From contig JAFWYK010000012.1 of assembly GCA_017517685.1 (NCBI GenBank), positions 56,367 to 120,366 on the forward strand: DNA of 64,000 nucleotides, in the 5' to 3' direction. Positions 38,864-48,104 of this stretch are shown in pieces. The notes under the pieces were generated by a model. The model worked only from the letters and a program-made list of their open reading frames with translations. It was not told the DNA's origin and ran no database searches. Both the position numbers and the translations under genes were made by a program. Position 1 is the first letter of the stretch; each line of letters opens with the position of its first letter. This DNA is from Clostridia bacterium (lineage in GTDB: Bacteria; Bacillota; Clostridia; TANB77; CAG-508).

Positions 38864-38897
38864 TTTAACATCCTCTTTCTTATTTTTTAACGTATAT

Positions 38898-38926
38898 ATT
38901 TTATTATCTTTAAAGCCTTTTGTCAA
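38898..38926 (-). promoter_or_regulatory. Strong sigma-A promoter for the 38675 gene
   Basis: On the minus strand a perfect TTGACA (38926-38921) and TAAAAT (38903-38898) are exactly 17 bases apart. Transcription would start near 38891, downstream of the long-form ATG. Confidence 0.8.
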
Positions 38927-38956
38927 TTGCATTACAGTGAATTGTTTGTGAAATAT

Positions 38957-41005
38957 CTATATCTCTATACGATTTTTAAATTTTTCGTCAACCATTTTGC
39001 GTAAAGATTCATTTTCTTTACTTTCTAACGTAGGATCTTTGTCTATTATTTCCATTGCAATTCCTTGTGCTTGTTTTAGCATATCTATATCTTCAAACAA
39101 GTTAGCAATCTTAAATTCTGGTATACCATGTTGTCTAGTACCAAAAAATTCTCCAGAACCTCTTAACTCTAAATCTTTTTCTGAAATAACAAATCCATCA
39201 TTTGTACTTGAAATTACTTTCATTCTTTCCCTTATCATTTCAGAATTTCCTTGATATTTTAAAATGCAATATGATTGATACTCACCACGTCCAACTCTTC
39301 CTCTTAACTGATGTAGTTGAGCTAATCCAAATCTTTCTGCATTTTCAATTACCATTATATTACTGTTTGGAACATTTACACCAACTTCTATAACAGTTGT
39401 AGAAATCAAAATGTCAATATTACCATTTTTAAATTCTTCCATAATGGCATCTTTTTCTTTTGGTTTCATCTTTCCATGTAAGTATTCAACTTTTAAATTT
39501 GGAAATACACTCTTTTTATAATTTTCATATATTTCCATTACAGATTTTGCATCTATTTCTTCATTTTCTTCAACTAACGGACAAACAATATAACATTGTC
39601 TACCTTCTTCAACATTTTTTTGAATGAAATTATTAACTCTTTGTTCCATTCCTTTGGTAACTGCATATGTTTCTATTTTCTTTCTATTTGGTGGTAGTTC
39701 ATCAATTATCGAAATATCCAAATCACCATAAAGAATTAATGCCAAAGTTCTTGGTATTGGTGTTGCAGTCATTACCAAAACATCTGGATTATTCCCTTTT
39801 TCAACAATAGTAGATCTTTGTCTTACACCAAATCTATGTTGCTCATCTGTAACAACTAATCCTAATTTTTTAAACTCGACATTATCTTCTAAAACAGCAT
39901 GAGTACCAATCAACACATCAATCTCACCAGCTGCTAATCTGTCTAGAATATCTTGTTTTTTCTTTTTTGTAACTCCACTAATTAATAATTCACATTTAAT
40001 ACCAAAATCTTTTAATGTGTTCTCAAATGATTCCAAATGTTGCGTAGCAAGTATAGCTGTTGGCGCCATAATAACAGCCTGATATCCTGACTTAACAGCT
40101 TTATATGCCGCAATTAATGCTACTACCGTTTTACCAGAACCAACATCTCCTTGAAGTAATCTATTCATTGGCTTATTTGATTCCATATCTTTATCAATTT
40201 CTTCTAAAACTCTTCTTTGAGCTCCAGTAAGTTTAAATGGTAACGAATCAATTACATCAGACATCTTTGCATCTTTATCAAATTCAATCCCTGGTTTTTT
40301 TATTTCATATTTATTCTTTAAGCTTAAAAGCGCAAGTTGCATTGAAAATAATTCTTCAAACACCAATCTTTTTCTTGCTTTATTAAATGATTCAAAATCG
40401 TCTGGAAAGTGTATTTGTCTAATTGCTGTATTATAATCATAAAATTTGTATTTATTTAAAATATAATCAGGTAATGTTTCTTCAAGATTTCCTATAACTT
40501 CTTCTAACCCGGTTTCTATTATTTTTCTTATTGTATTTTGGGTTAAACTATATGTTAATGGATAAATTGGAATTATTTTACCAGTATTTTTTGACGCTGT
40601 AGCAAGCTCAAATACTGGTGATTGCATTTCTACTTTTCCATATGGTCTTGAAACTTTTCCGTAAAATTTATATCTTTCGTTTGGCTTAAAAGAATTTTTT
40701 AAATAGCTTTGATTATACCAAGTTACTTCACAACTACCAGATTCATCTCTAACAATTAATTTACAAAGCGTTAGATTTTTTCTAATTCTAATCTCATTCA
40801 TTCTTCCTACTGGGAACCCTGAAATTAAAGCTTCTTCTCCATGAACTGTTTCCGAAATTAATTTTACATTTCCTCTATCTTCATGTTCTCTTGGAAAATA
40901 TGTAATTAAGTCTTTTAAATTAAATATTCCTAATTTATTTAAAAGAGTAGCACGATTAGGTCCTACTCCTTTAATAAATTGTATTTCTTTTTCTAAATTT
41001 GTCAT
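38957..41005 (-). CDS. recG: ATP-dependent DNA helicase RecG
   Basis: RecG remodels stalled replication forks and branch-migrates Holliday junctions. The 682 residues show an N-terminal wedge (OB-fold) domain after GVGPNRATLLNKLGI, then a superfamily 2 helicase core: Walker A GDVGSGKTVVAL, APTAILATQH, GTHAVLED, DEQHRFGVRQR (DEQH box), TATPIPRTLALILYGDLDIS, and the later motifs TTVIEVGVNVPN and QLRGRVGRGEYQSYC. Length and order are normal. It follows the 775-residue gene by 5 bases. Confidence 0.97.
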   Translation of the reverse strand: MTNLEKEIQFIKGVGPNRATLLNKLGIFNLKDLITYFPREHEDRGNVKLISETVHGEEALISGFPVGRMNEIRIRKNLTLCKLIVRDESGSCEVTWYNQSYLKNSFKPNERYKFYGKVSRPYGKVEMQSPVFELATASKNTGKIIPIYPLTYSLTQNTIRKIIETGLEEVIGNLEETLPDYILNKYKFYDYNTAIRQIHFPDDFESFNKARKRLVFEELFSMQLALLSLKNKYEIKKPGIEFDKDAKMSDVIDSLPFKLTGAQRRVLEEIDKDMESNKPMNRLLQGDVGSGKTVVALIAAYKAVKSGYQAVIMAPTAILATQHLESFENTLKDFGIKCELLISGVTKKKKQDILDRLAAGEIDVLIGTHAVLEDNVEFKKLGLVVTDEQHRFGVRQRSTIVEKGNNPDVLVMTATPIPRTLALILYGDLDISIIDELPPNRKKIETYAVTKGMEQRVNNFIQKNVEEGRQCYIVCPLVEENEEIDAKSVMEIYENYKKSVFPNLKVEYLHGKMKPKEKDAIMEEFKNGNIDILISTTVIEVGVNVPNSNIMVIENAERFGLAQLHQLRGRVGRGEYQSYCILKYQGNSEMIRERMKVISSTNDGFVISEKDLELRGSGEFFGTRQHGIPEFKIANLFEDIDMLKQAQGIAMEIIDKDPTLESKENESLRKMVDEKFKNRIEI

Positions 41006-41010
41006 AAAAA

Positions 41011-43338
41011 TTATCTTTCTTCTAAAGGTTTTTTAGAACTTTCTACTTCCTCTACTAGTTTTTGAATTGTCCTACATTGTTCTTTAGTATATTTCTTTGA
41101 CTCTTTGATATCAAAATAATTAATTAAAGCATTTCCCCAACCTGTATGAATTAATTTCTTCACTGATTTACCTTGAGTTTTTCTTAATTCAACAAGTGCT
41201 GATTTATCTATTTTTTCATCTTTAATTATTTCATCTCTATTTTGTTCAAATGTTCTTTCATCAAGAATATATGTAGCAGCTCCATATGCTGGTTTATTAT
41301 TTTTATCATATAATTTCTCGATGATATACTTTTCTTCATTTGGTAAATAAAAAATTATATGTCCATCTTTTAAATATTCCTGACTATATTCTTCATCAAT
41401 ACTAGAAATTAATTTCCATCTTGAACAAGGATCTGACACAAACTTATTTTGTGGTACTGGATCTACTATTCTATCATTGTCTTTCTTTTTCTTAGGTCCT
41501 TTTCCAGCATTTCTAAAGTTTTCCGCAGCATCATTTAAATATTCAATCAATTTTGCTCTAGTTTTAACATCTTCTCTATTAGGGAATGTACTATAAATTA
41601 ATACTAATTTTTGTCCATCTTCAATAGATTGATCTTTTAATACTTCTCTAATCATTTGAATTGTTATGACACCTGAATCATATAATCTTTTTGAATCAGC
41701 TGGTTTTAATTCTCCAGAAGCAAAAGCTTTTATCAGAGCTGTTTGACCAACAAATTCAATTGCTGTATCAACCGGAATTAATCCCATATGATATAAATCA
41801 TATATTTTATCTTCTTCTAATAAATCTATTGATTCTTCAATTAACGAATCTGCTACTTCTTTTTGTTCTTCAATTGATTTTCCTTCAATTTTAAACATTT
41901 TATATAATCTTCTATACTCTTCGAATTCTTCTCTTTTCTCTTTATCAAAATATAAATCAATCAATTTTTTACTTGAAACAACAGACTCTAGTGGTCTATC
42001 TTCAATCTCATTTTCTTTAAGCATTCTCATTGAGTTGATATTAATAACTTTATCTTCAAATAATTGAGATATCTTTGGATTGTCTATTATGCCACTTTTA
42101 TAAGCATATAAAAGTTCTTCATCAAGCATCTCTTCTTGTGTATCAATTGCTTTTTTCGCATCTTCTAAACTAACATAACCATTCTCGATTAAAAATTCAA
42201 GTGAACTTGGTGAATTTTCAATTATAAAACCAATCTCTTCAACACTAAATCTCATTGTCTCAATAAACTCTTCTTTAGTTAGAGTTGAAGGATCAACTTT
42301 TCCATTTACAATATCATTTGCAAGTTGTGTTATTTCTTCATCAGAATGAAATACACCACCAATATAATGTTTATTTAATGTTGTTACCCATTCATTTATT
42401 TCTGAATAAGAAATAGTTCTATTAAATCTTGGTGAATCAATTGTTATTTTTTTATTCTCTAAAAGTAATCCTACAGTTTCAGTAAACTTCTTTAGTTCAA
42501 GAGCTTCTTCTTGAGTAAAGTTTTCTAATTTATCAGCATATTTATTATAAAACACTGCATTTGCAAGTAATAATATCTTGTCAAAATTCATGTATTGTGA
42601 ATATTCTCTTACTGTTTTATAAAAATCTTCCCATTTAAACGCTTTAGATGGTGTTGTTTCAGCTTTCTTTAAAGACTCAAGCTCTGTCATTTCCTTATCT
42701 TCAAAAGTATAATCAGACCCTTGAATTTCTACACCGTTATCTATAATTTTAACTGCTAAAGCATTACCAAGATTTGGATATTTGCAACAATGAATTAAAT
42801 CTGATGGCTTTATATAACCTAAAACATTTTCTAGTCCAATTGTTTCTTCTATTCTTTGTAATGATGCGGCTGAAGCTTCTTTTTTTCTATCAAAGAAATT
42901 TTTATTTCCAATAAACTCTTGTGAACTATAAATATCAATTCTCTTTTTAGTCATCATGATATCTACAATATCAACTTTTTTTAATGCTCTTTTTGCAATT
43001 TGTAAAGCCTGTTGTTTATTCGCGTTACGATTTTCGAGTCTTATTCTTGAAGTATCAGATTGATTTGCAAAAATACTTTTTTCCATATTAACATCTGCTT
43101 CTAACAATCTCGCAACACGAAGAATATAAAGTTCTTTATCAAATATATCTTCATGCTTTACTATTAAATTCACTATACCTTCATAACTGTTAACTTGTCT
43201 TATATAATTTAATACTTCTTCTTCAAAAGCTCTAAACTTTTCTTCTGGAGCATTATATCTATAAGCAGCTCTAATATCTGGCCAACTTGTCGGTATACCT
43301 ATTTGATTAATTAATTTTTTAAATTCAACCGCTAACAT
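41011..43338 (-). CDS. Unknown 775-residue protein with helical repeats
   Basis: No known family is recognised. The protein is soluble and mostly helical. In the middle it has a degenerate repeat of the form hydrophobic-x-x-[YF/L]-x-x-G-[hydrophobic]-[IL/V]-x(4-5)-[AI]: at about 380-396 (FLIENGYVSLEDAKKAI), 410-427 (YAYKSGIIDNPKISQLF), 512-528 (DLYHMGLIPVDTAIEF), 534-549 (LIKAFASGELKPADS) and 552-566 (LYDSGVITIQMIREV). A Lys-rich linker near 605 leads to a separate C-terminal domain (about 625-775). There is no signal peptide and no membrane helix. Its position just upstream of recG hints at, but does not prove, a link to DNA metabolism. Confidence 0.78.
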   Translation of the reverse strand: MLAVEFKKLINQIGIPTSWPDIRAAYRYNAPEEKFRAFEEEVLNYIRQVNSYEGIVNLIVKHEDIFDKELYILRVARLLEADVNMEKSIFANQSDTSRIRLENRNANKQQALQIAKRALKKVDIVDIMMTKKRIDIYSSQEFIGNKNFFDRKKEASAASLQRIEETIGLENVLGYIKPSDLIHCCKYPNLGNALAVKIIDNGVEIQGSDYTFEDKEMTELESLKKAETTPSKAFKWEDFYKTVREYSQYMNFDKILLLANAVFYNKYADKLENFTQEEALELKKFTETVGLLLENKKITIDSPRFNRTISYSEINEWVTTLNKHYIGGVFHSDEEITQLANDIVNGKVDPSTLTKEEFIETMRFSVEEIGFIIENSPSSLEFLIENGYVSLEDAKKAIDTQEEMLDEELLYAYKSGIIDNPKISQLFEDKVININSMRMLKENEIEDRPLESVVSSKKLIDLYFDKEKREEFEEYRRLYKMFKIEGKSIEEQKEVADSLIEESIDLLEEDKIYDLYHMGLIPVDTAIEFVGQTALIKAFASGELKPADSKRLYDSGVITIQMIREVLKDQSIEDGQKLVLIYSTFPNREDVKTRAKLIEYLNDAAENFRNAGKGPKKKKDNDRIVDPVPQNKFVSDPCSRWKLISSIDEEYSQEYLKDGHIIFYLPNEEKYIIEKLYDKNNKPAYGAATYILDERTFEQNRDEIIKDEKIDKSALVELRKTQGKSVKKLIHTGWGNALINYFDIKESKKYTKEQCRTIQKLVEEVESSKKPLEER

Positions 43339-43348
43339 TTTTATTTCC

Positions 43349-44188
43349 TTACATTAAATAATTATATATTTTTCCAACTTCCTGTTTAAATGGATTATCA
43401 TTTACAAATACTTGTTTATTATCTATTAATTGTTCAAAAAACTCTTTGTTTGTATCATTTTTTGTTAATAATATCGCTATATCTACAAAATCATTTGCAT
43501 TTATTTCTTCTATAGCTGATTCTATATTCTCATCATAAAGAACTTCCATTTCATATTGATTTTCATTTGCATAAATATATATTGCTTCTTGTAATTTATC
43601 AAACTCTTTATTGTCTGAAAATATGCATATATTGTTATATGGATAAAATTTTACATTTATTTCTTCATCATCAAGTAATTGTTGATACATTGCTGTATCA
43701 CCTATTACTATTATTTCATCAAACATTTTCTTAAAAGAAAATATATCTTTCGTTGTATAATCATTACAATGTGTTATTAAATTAGTTATATTATAATCAG
43801 AAAATACTGATTCAATTATTCTAATTAAAACTTCATTCACACCATACATAAAATTGTTTTGCACAATAAGAATCTTATTTCTTAATGTTAGTGCTTGCAT
43901 ACAAATATGCATTGTAATATAAGGATCTCCTTTATATACTACAATTTTTCTTTCATCAGAATTCATTACACATTCTGACTCTTCATAAGAATCAATAATT
44001 TTTAAAAGTTCTTTAATCTTTATTTGTTTTTTATTTATTCTAATATCTTCTTTATTTGCACTAATAATTAAATCTTTCTTAGCAACAATTTTCTTTTTCA
44101 ATTCAAATAAAATTTCTTTTAACAAGTTTGAAGTTAAAGCATATCGAGATGCTTCTTCTTGCAAACTTTCAAGTTGATTTTTATCCAT
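43349..44188 (-). CDS. Possible aldehyde-dehydrogenase-fold pseudoenzyme (ProA-like), 279 residues
   Basis: The N-terminus (SRYALTSNLLKEILFELKKKI, then LIISANKEDIRI) follows the pattern of gamma-glutamyl phosphate reductase and other aldehyde dehydrogenases, where helices lead to an A-N-x-x-D segment. Later parts such as KILIVQNNFMYGVNEVLIRIIESVF and an end with QVFVNDNPF could match the family core and its terminal V-x-V-N segment. The length is far below the usual 410 or more residues, and no catalytic Cys motif is visible. If the match is real, this is a degenerate, non-catalytic relative. The start is set at the ATG at 44188 by an AGAGG site; the promoter at 44227-44256 excludes the longer frame. 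Confidence 0.6.
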   Translation of the reverse strand: MDKNQLESLQEEASRYALTSNLLKEILFELKKKIVAKKDLIISANKEDIRINKKQIKIKELLKIIDSYEESECVMNSDERKIVVYKGDPYITMHICMQALTLRNKILIVQNNFMYGVNEVLIRIIESVFSDYNITNLITHCNDYTTKDIFSFKKMFDEIIVIGDTAMYQQLLDDEEINVKFYPYNNICIFSDNKEFDKLQEAIYIYANENQYEMEVLYDENIESAIEEINANDFVDIAILLTKNDTNKEFFEQLIDNKQVFVNDNPFKQEVGKIYNYLM

Positions 44189-44226
44189 AATACATCCTCT
44201 AAAAATAAATATAATTATCCATGTAA

Positions 44227-44256
44227 ATTTTATCATATCCATGCACTATTTATCAA
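44227..44256 (-). promoter_or_regulatory. Promoter for the 43349 gene (and possibly the 775-residue gene and recG)
   Basis: On the minus strand TTGATA (44256-44251) and TAAAAT (44232-44227) are 18 bases apart, about 39 bases before the ATG at 44188. The tight spacing downstream suggests that the 43349 gene, the 41011 gene and recG share this transcript. Confidence 0.6.
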
Positions 44257-44293
44257 GCTTTTGCTTAATTTTTTTAAGCTGTTATTTTACAAT

Positions 44294-44339
44294 ACAAAAA
44301 ACTCCAAAGTGTTTCATTTTCAAACACTTTGGAGTTTTT
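44294..44339 (-). terminator. Strong terminator of gerW
   Basis: An 18-bp perfect stem: arms 44296-44313 and 44322-44339 (core ACTCCAAAGTGTTT / AAACACTTTGGAGT) around an 8-base loop, with T-rich flanks on both strands. Confidence 0.93.
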
Positions 44340-44343
44340 CATA

Positions 44344-44892
44344 CTATTCTTCATCTTCCAAATATTCATCTTCTTTTCTAGATGTTTCTACTTGATTTTT
44401 CGTACTAGTTGGAATATGAACATTTTTGACAATTTTATTCTTAACAATTTTGTTTTCTGGCAATTTAATTTTTGTATTTTTTTGTTCCAATGTTTTATCC
44501 ACAATACAATTTGCTCTTTCCATAAGATCTGGTACATAGTCCATTAATTTATCTATTGCAGATGTATGTTCAATTGGTAATATCTTAATTGAATCTTTTA
44601 AAACAACAACAAATGCCATCGGATTTATGGATATTCCAGCACCACTACCACCCCCAAAAGGAAGTCTATATTGTACTTGTTCTTCTCTGTCTTTTTTACG
44701 ATATTCATCAATAGTCTCACCTTTGAACTCACTACCACCAGCTGCAAATCCAAAACTAACTTTGGAAATTGGAATAATCACTAACCCATTTTTTGTTTCA
44801 ATTGGTTCTCCAATTATTGTATTAACATCAACCATATCTTTAATATTACTCATGGCTGTTTCCATTAAAACTTCTATCGGATGTTCACTCAT
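44344..44892 (-). CDS. gerW: GerW family sporulation protein (YtfJ)
   Basis: GerW/YtfJ is needed for normal germination in Bacillus and is widespread in endospore formers. The 182 residues begin HPIEVLMETAMSNIKDMVDVNTIIGEPI. They contain VIIPISKVSFGFAAGGSEF and a glycine-rich FGGGSGAGISINPMAFVVV block, the family hallmarks. The C-terminal 50 residues are charged and variable. The gene is monocistronic, ending at a strong terminator. Confidence 0.93.
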   Translation of the reverse strand: MSEHPIEVLMETAMSNIKDMVDVNTIIGEPIETKNGLVIIPISKVSFGFAAGGSEFKGETIDEYRKKDREEQVQYRLPFGGGSGAGISINPMAFVVVLKDSIKILPIEHTSAIDKLMDYVPDLMERANCIVDKTLEQKNTKIKLPENKIVKNKIVKNVHIPTSTKNQVETSRKEDEYLEDEE

Positions 44893-44959
44893 ATAAAATA
44901 CCTCTTTCTATCAGAATTTTATATTAGTATTTCCAACAAATGTTCATTTATACCATCAT

Positions 44960-46606
44960 TTACTTATATAGTTTACCAAATAAATTATACTCATTTTTCT
45001 TAATATAACTATCAATTTTTGAATTAACATAGACAAATATTACAGCCATTATAAATAGATACCAAGCTGCATCTTTTATAATTATACTGATTAAGAAAAA
45101 AACAATTCCTACAACAAATGTATAAAATAATTCATACATTATATTGGTATTTTGTTTCATCATCGTATATTCGCCTTCCCATTTTAATTTAGGTTTGTTT
45201 AAATCTATAATTAATTTTAATTTTTCACCTATTAAATTTATTAATGATAATTCAAAGAATACTATCATCGCAATCCCAGTATTATAAGTACATTTATAAT
45301 AAAATATTGTTACTAAAAAAGTAGCAAATGTATTAACAATTAACCCTAAAGATATCTTTAAATCAAATTGTTTCTTTAATGGAATTGGAATATATTTTAT
45401 TATCATTGCATTATTTGCTTCTCTTGATACCGCTACAATTGAACTAAAATTCATCATATAGAATATTTGTCCCACTGCTAAAAATATTGCTAATCCATTT
45501 GAAGTTAATGATATATTATTTAATATTCCCCATAAATTCAATCCAGCAAGTTCTGCAAATTTTACTAATCCCAAAACAACTGCGAACGTTGATAATGGAT
45601 AAAAAATCGGAATTATAATACACTCAATAAAAAATATTGGTGTTCTTACCATTGTTGTCAATTCTTTCAATATGTATGAAAGCGCAATAGGTTTTCTTTT
45701 CAAATCTGTAAGTTCTATATTTTCAAGTGGAGCTTTTCTTTTTGTTCCACTTATCATAGCACCAACTGCTCCATCCAAATAGATCTTTGCCATGATTTCT
45801 AAAACTATAATATAACAAGCCACATTCTCAATTATCAATATTATTAAGTTCTTAAAGCCTGTAATTTTATCATAATTAATCAATGTCTCCATTATAGGTT
45901 TTAATAGTACAAAATTATCTGATAATGTTGATGCAATTCCATTTGTTTTAAATATCATTGTTCTAAAATCATTTACAGTAATTAAAGAGTTAGAATTAAA
46001 CAGTGATGACACTATACTTATTAAAATAGCAGATAAAACAATTGTTATATACATAACTTTATTCTTATTTTTTATCTTATTTGTAAATCTCATTATAACA
46101 GCAACAATTAATGATGTAATCATTATTGGTATAACTGGTATAAAAATCAATACTACCAACATATACAAATAAAATAGTATATTAGCTTTTATTGTCAAGC
46201 CATATACAATCATTGGAATGGCTAACATTATGAATTCCATCTGATATTCTGATATTATTAAATTTATCAACTTAGAGTGAAGTATATCTTTGCTTTTAAT
46301 TGGCATTCTAAGTAAGATTTTTAAATCTTTTGAAAAATATAATACATTCAAACTTTCAAAAATACTTTTTGCAAATAGCAATAAAAAATTAACAAGTAAT
46401 AATAAATTTGTGAAAGCATATGTTTGATTAATTTTAATTAATTCCTTTGTAACAATAAAACTAAAAAATGACATTATTCCAGCCAAAAATCCAAACACTA
46501 TAAAAAATGCAAGACCAGCTAAAAATATTTCTTTTTTAGTTTTAAACTTTTCAGAACGTCTAGTATTTTTAAATATTACACCGACTAAATTATTGTTCAT
46601 CTTCAT
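44960..46606 (-). CDS. ABC-2 type transporter permease
   Basis: The 548-residue protein has about twelve hydrophobic helices and no ATP-binding domain. It overlaps the upstream ATPase gene by 17 bases (46590-46606), so the two form one translationally coupled exporter. It begins with a basic cytoplasmic region (FKNTRRSEKFKTKKEIFLAG) and has an internal KRKPIALSYILKELTTMVRTPIFF loop typical of large ABC-2 permeases that remain uncharacterised. The substrate is unknown; no peptide, lantibiotic or regulator gene lies next to it. Confidence 0.85.
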   Translation of the reverse strand: MKMNNNLVGVIFKNTRRSEKFKTKKEIFLAGLAFFIVFGFLAGIMSFFSFIVTKELIKINQTYAFTNLLLLVNFLLLFAKSIFESLNVLYFSKDLKILLRMPIKSKDILHSKLINLIISEYQMEFIMLAIPMIVYGLTIKANILFYLYMLVVLIFIPVIPIMITSLIVAVIMRFTNKIKNKNKVMYITIVLSAILISIVSSLFNSNSLITVNDFRTMIFKTNGIASTLSDNFVLLKPIMETLINYDKITGFKNLIILIIENVACYIIVLEIMAKIYLDGAVGAMISGTKRKAPLENIELTDLKRKPIALSYILKELTTMVRTPIFFIECIIIPIFYPLSTFAVVLGLVKFAELAGLNLWGILNNISLTSNGLAIFLAVGQIFYMMNFSSIVAVSREANNAMIIKYIPIPLKKQFDLKISLGLIVNTFATFLVTIFYYKCTYNTGIAMIVFFELSLINLIGEKLKLIIDLNKPKLKWEGEYTMMKQNTNIMYELFYTFVVGIVFFLISIIIKDAAWYLFIMAVIFVYVNSKIDSYIKKNEYNLFGKLYK

Positions 46607-47330
46607 CTTTTCCTTCTATAATTTTTAAGAATGATTCTTCAAGTGATTCACTTGATTTAGCTTGTTCTTTTAGTTCTTCACAAGTTCCTACAAATATAAT
46701 CTTTCCTTTATCTATTACAGCAATCTTATCACAAATTTTTTCAGCCACTTCTAAAACATGTGTTGAGAAAAACACTGTATTTCCTTTGTCTGCATGTTGT
46801 CTCATCAAAGTTTTTAAATGAAATGCTGCTTTAGGATCAAGACCAGTCATCGGTTCATCAAGTATCCAATTTCTAGGATTATGTAATAAAACACTAATTA
46901 TTAATAATTTTTGTTTCATTCCATGAGAATATGTTTGAATTCTATTTTTTAAATCACCCATAATACCAAATTCTTCCGATAATTCTTTAACTAAATCTAA
47001 TCTTTTTCTAGTAGGTACTTCATATACATCAGCAATAAAATTCAAATACTCAAGACCAGTTAGTTTTTCAAATGCATCTGGAACATCTGGAACAAATCCA
47101 AATTGTTTTTTGGCTGCAATTGGATCTTTCTTTATGCTTTTCTTATCAAGTAAAATATCACCTTCATCTATATTTAAAATACCTGTTATCATTTCAATTG
47201 TTGTTGTTTTACCAGCACCGTTAGGTCCTATAAAACCAAAAACAGTTCCATTTTCAACTTTAAGGCTCATTTTATCAATTACTTTTTTTCCTTTTACATA
47301 AGAAAGACTTACTTTTTTTATTTCAATCAT
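46590..47330 (-). CDS. ABC transporter ATP-binding protein (ABC-2 exporter)
   Basis: The 246-residue ATPase has Walker A GPNGAGKTT (35-43), a Q-loop in KQFGFVPD, a signature YSHGMKQKL in place of LSGGQ, Walker B with ILDEPMTGLD, and the H-loop STHVLE. The variant signature is common in ABC-2 exporters. The last 20 residues are acidic. Its partner is the overlapping permease gene. The ribosome binding site is AGAGGAG. Confidence 0.94.
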   Translation of the reverse strand: MIEIKKVSLSYVKGKKVIDKMSLKVENGTVFGFIGPNGAGKTTTIEMITGILNIDEGDILLDKKSIKKDPIAAKKQFGFVPDVPDAFEKLTGLEYLNFIADVYEVPTRKRLDLVKELSEEFGIMGDLKNRIQTYSHGMKQKLLIISVLLHNPRNWILDEPMTGLDPKAAFHLKTLMRQHADKGNTVFFSTHVLEVAEKICDKIAVIDKGKIIFVGTCEELKEQAKSSESLEESFLKIIEGKDEDEQ

Positions 47331-47407
47331 CTTTTTTCTCCTCTTAAAACATATTCTCTCACAATAATTATAATCTAACCACTTTTCTAAAACAATAAAA
47401 AATACAT

Positions 47408-48019
47408 TTATTTTTTACTTTTTATCATAAATAAAAATTTTATCAAATTCAAAAATTTTATCTTAATTTTTACATTTAATATCATCTTAAAATACATCTT
47501 ATTTAAATATCTAGGTATTACTTCATAATTGTACTTACTAACATTATATTTATTAATATATTCTCTAAATTTAAATGACAAATAACAAGCAAATATTGGA
47601 AGAGCAAAAACTGTCATCATATGTTCTGGCATACCTATAGCTGCATATATATCTAATTCATCTAAACTTGGTTTCAAATATTCAACAGAATATTTTTCAT
47701 ACTTATTTACCAAATCTCTCATTTTATTTATTCCAGTCAAAATATCAGTTTCTAAATTCCCAGAAAATTTATGTTTGAATTTAAGTTTCCAAAAATTAAT
47801 GTTATTTTCATCTATAAAGCACGCAAAAATCAAAAATTTACCTAAAAACGATATTTTTATTGTTAGATTAATTTTTTTAAATTTAAATTGATCTAGAGAG
47901 TTTTCTGTATATGACAAATCACAATTTATGATATCTATCTCTATATTAGATGCTAATAAAACAAATACAACTAACTCTAATATAATAATTATTAAAAATA
48001 CTAATAGAAAAATTTTCAT
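47408..48019 (-). CDS. DUF2953 membrane-associated protein
   Basis: The 203-residue protein has an N-terminal membrane helix (about 3-23) and a middle region ending in LDIYAAIGMPEHMMTVFALPIFACYLSF. The IGxxDxxxT-like turn and the following hydrophobic segment resemble the DUF2953 family found beside gerW in spore formers. In Bacillus a DUF2953 gene (ytfI) is adjacent to ytfJ; here the ABC genes lie between them. The role is unknown. The C-terminal part is basic. Confidence 0.72.
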   Translation of the reverse strand: MKIFLLVFLIIIILELVVFVLLASNIEIDIINCDLSYTENSLDQFKFKKINLTIKISFLGKFLIFACFIDENNINFWKLKFKHKFSGNLETDILTGINKMRDLVNKYEKYSVEYLKPSLDELDIYAAIGMPEHMMTVFALPIFACYLSFKFREYINKYNVSKYNYEVIPRYLNKMYFKMILNVKIKIKFLNLIKFLFMIKSKK

Positions 48020-48065
48020 ACTACTCCTTTATGGATATTTTTTCCTTTAAACAATTTTTTATACA

Positions 48066-48104
48066 AAAAAAGAACCTTTAGATAACTTCTAAAAGTTCTT
48101 TTAT
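48066..48104 (-). terminator. Terminator of scpA
   Basis: AAAAGAAC (48068-48075) pairs with GTTCTTTT (48095-48102), with inner pairing TTTAGA/TCTAAA. It overlaps the scpA stop codon. A T-run follows on the minus strand. Confidence 0.82.
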
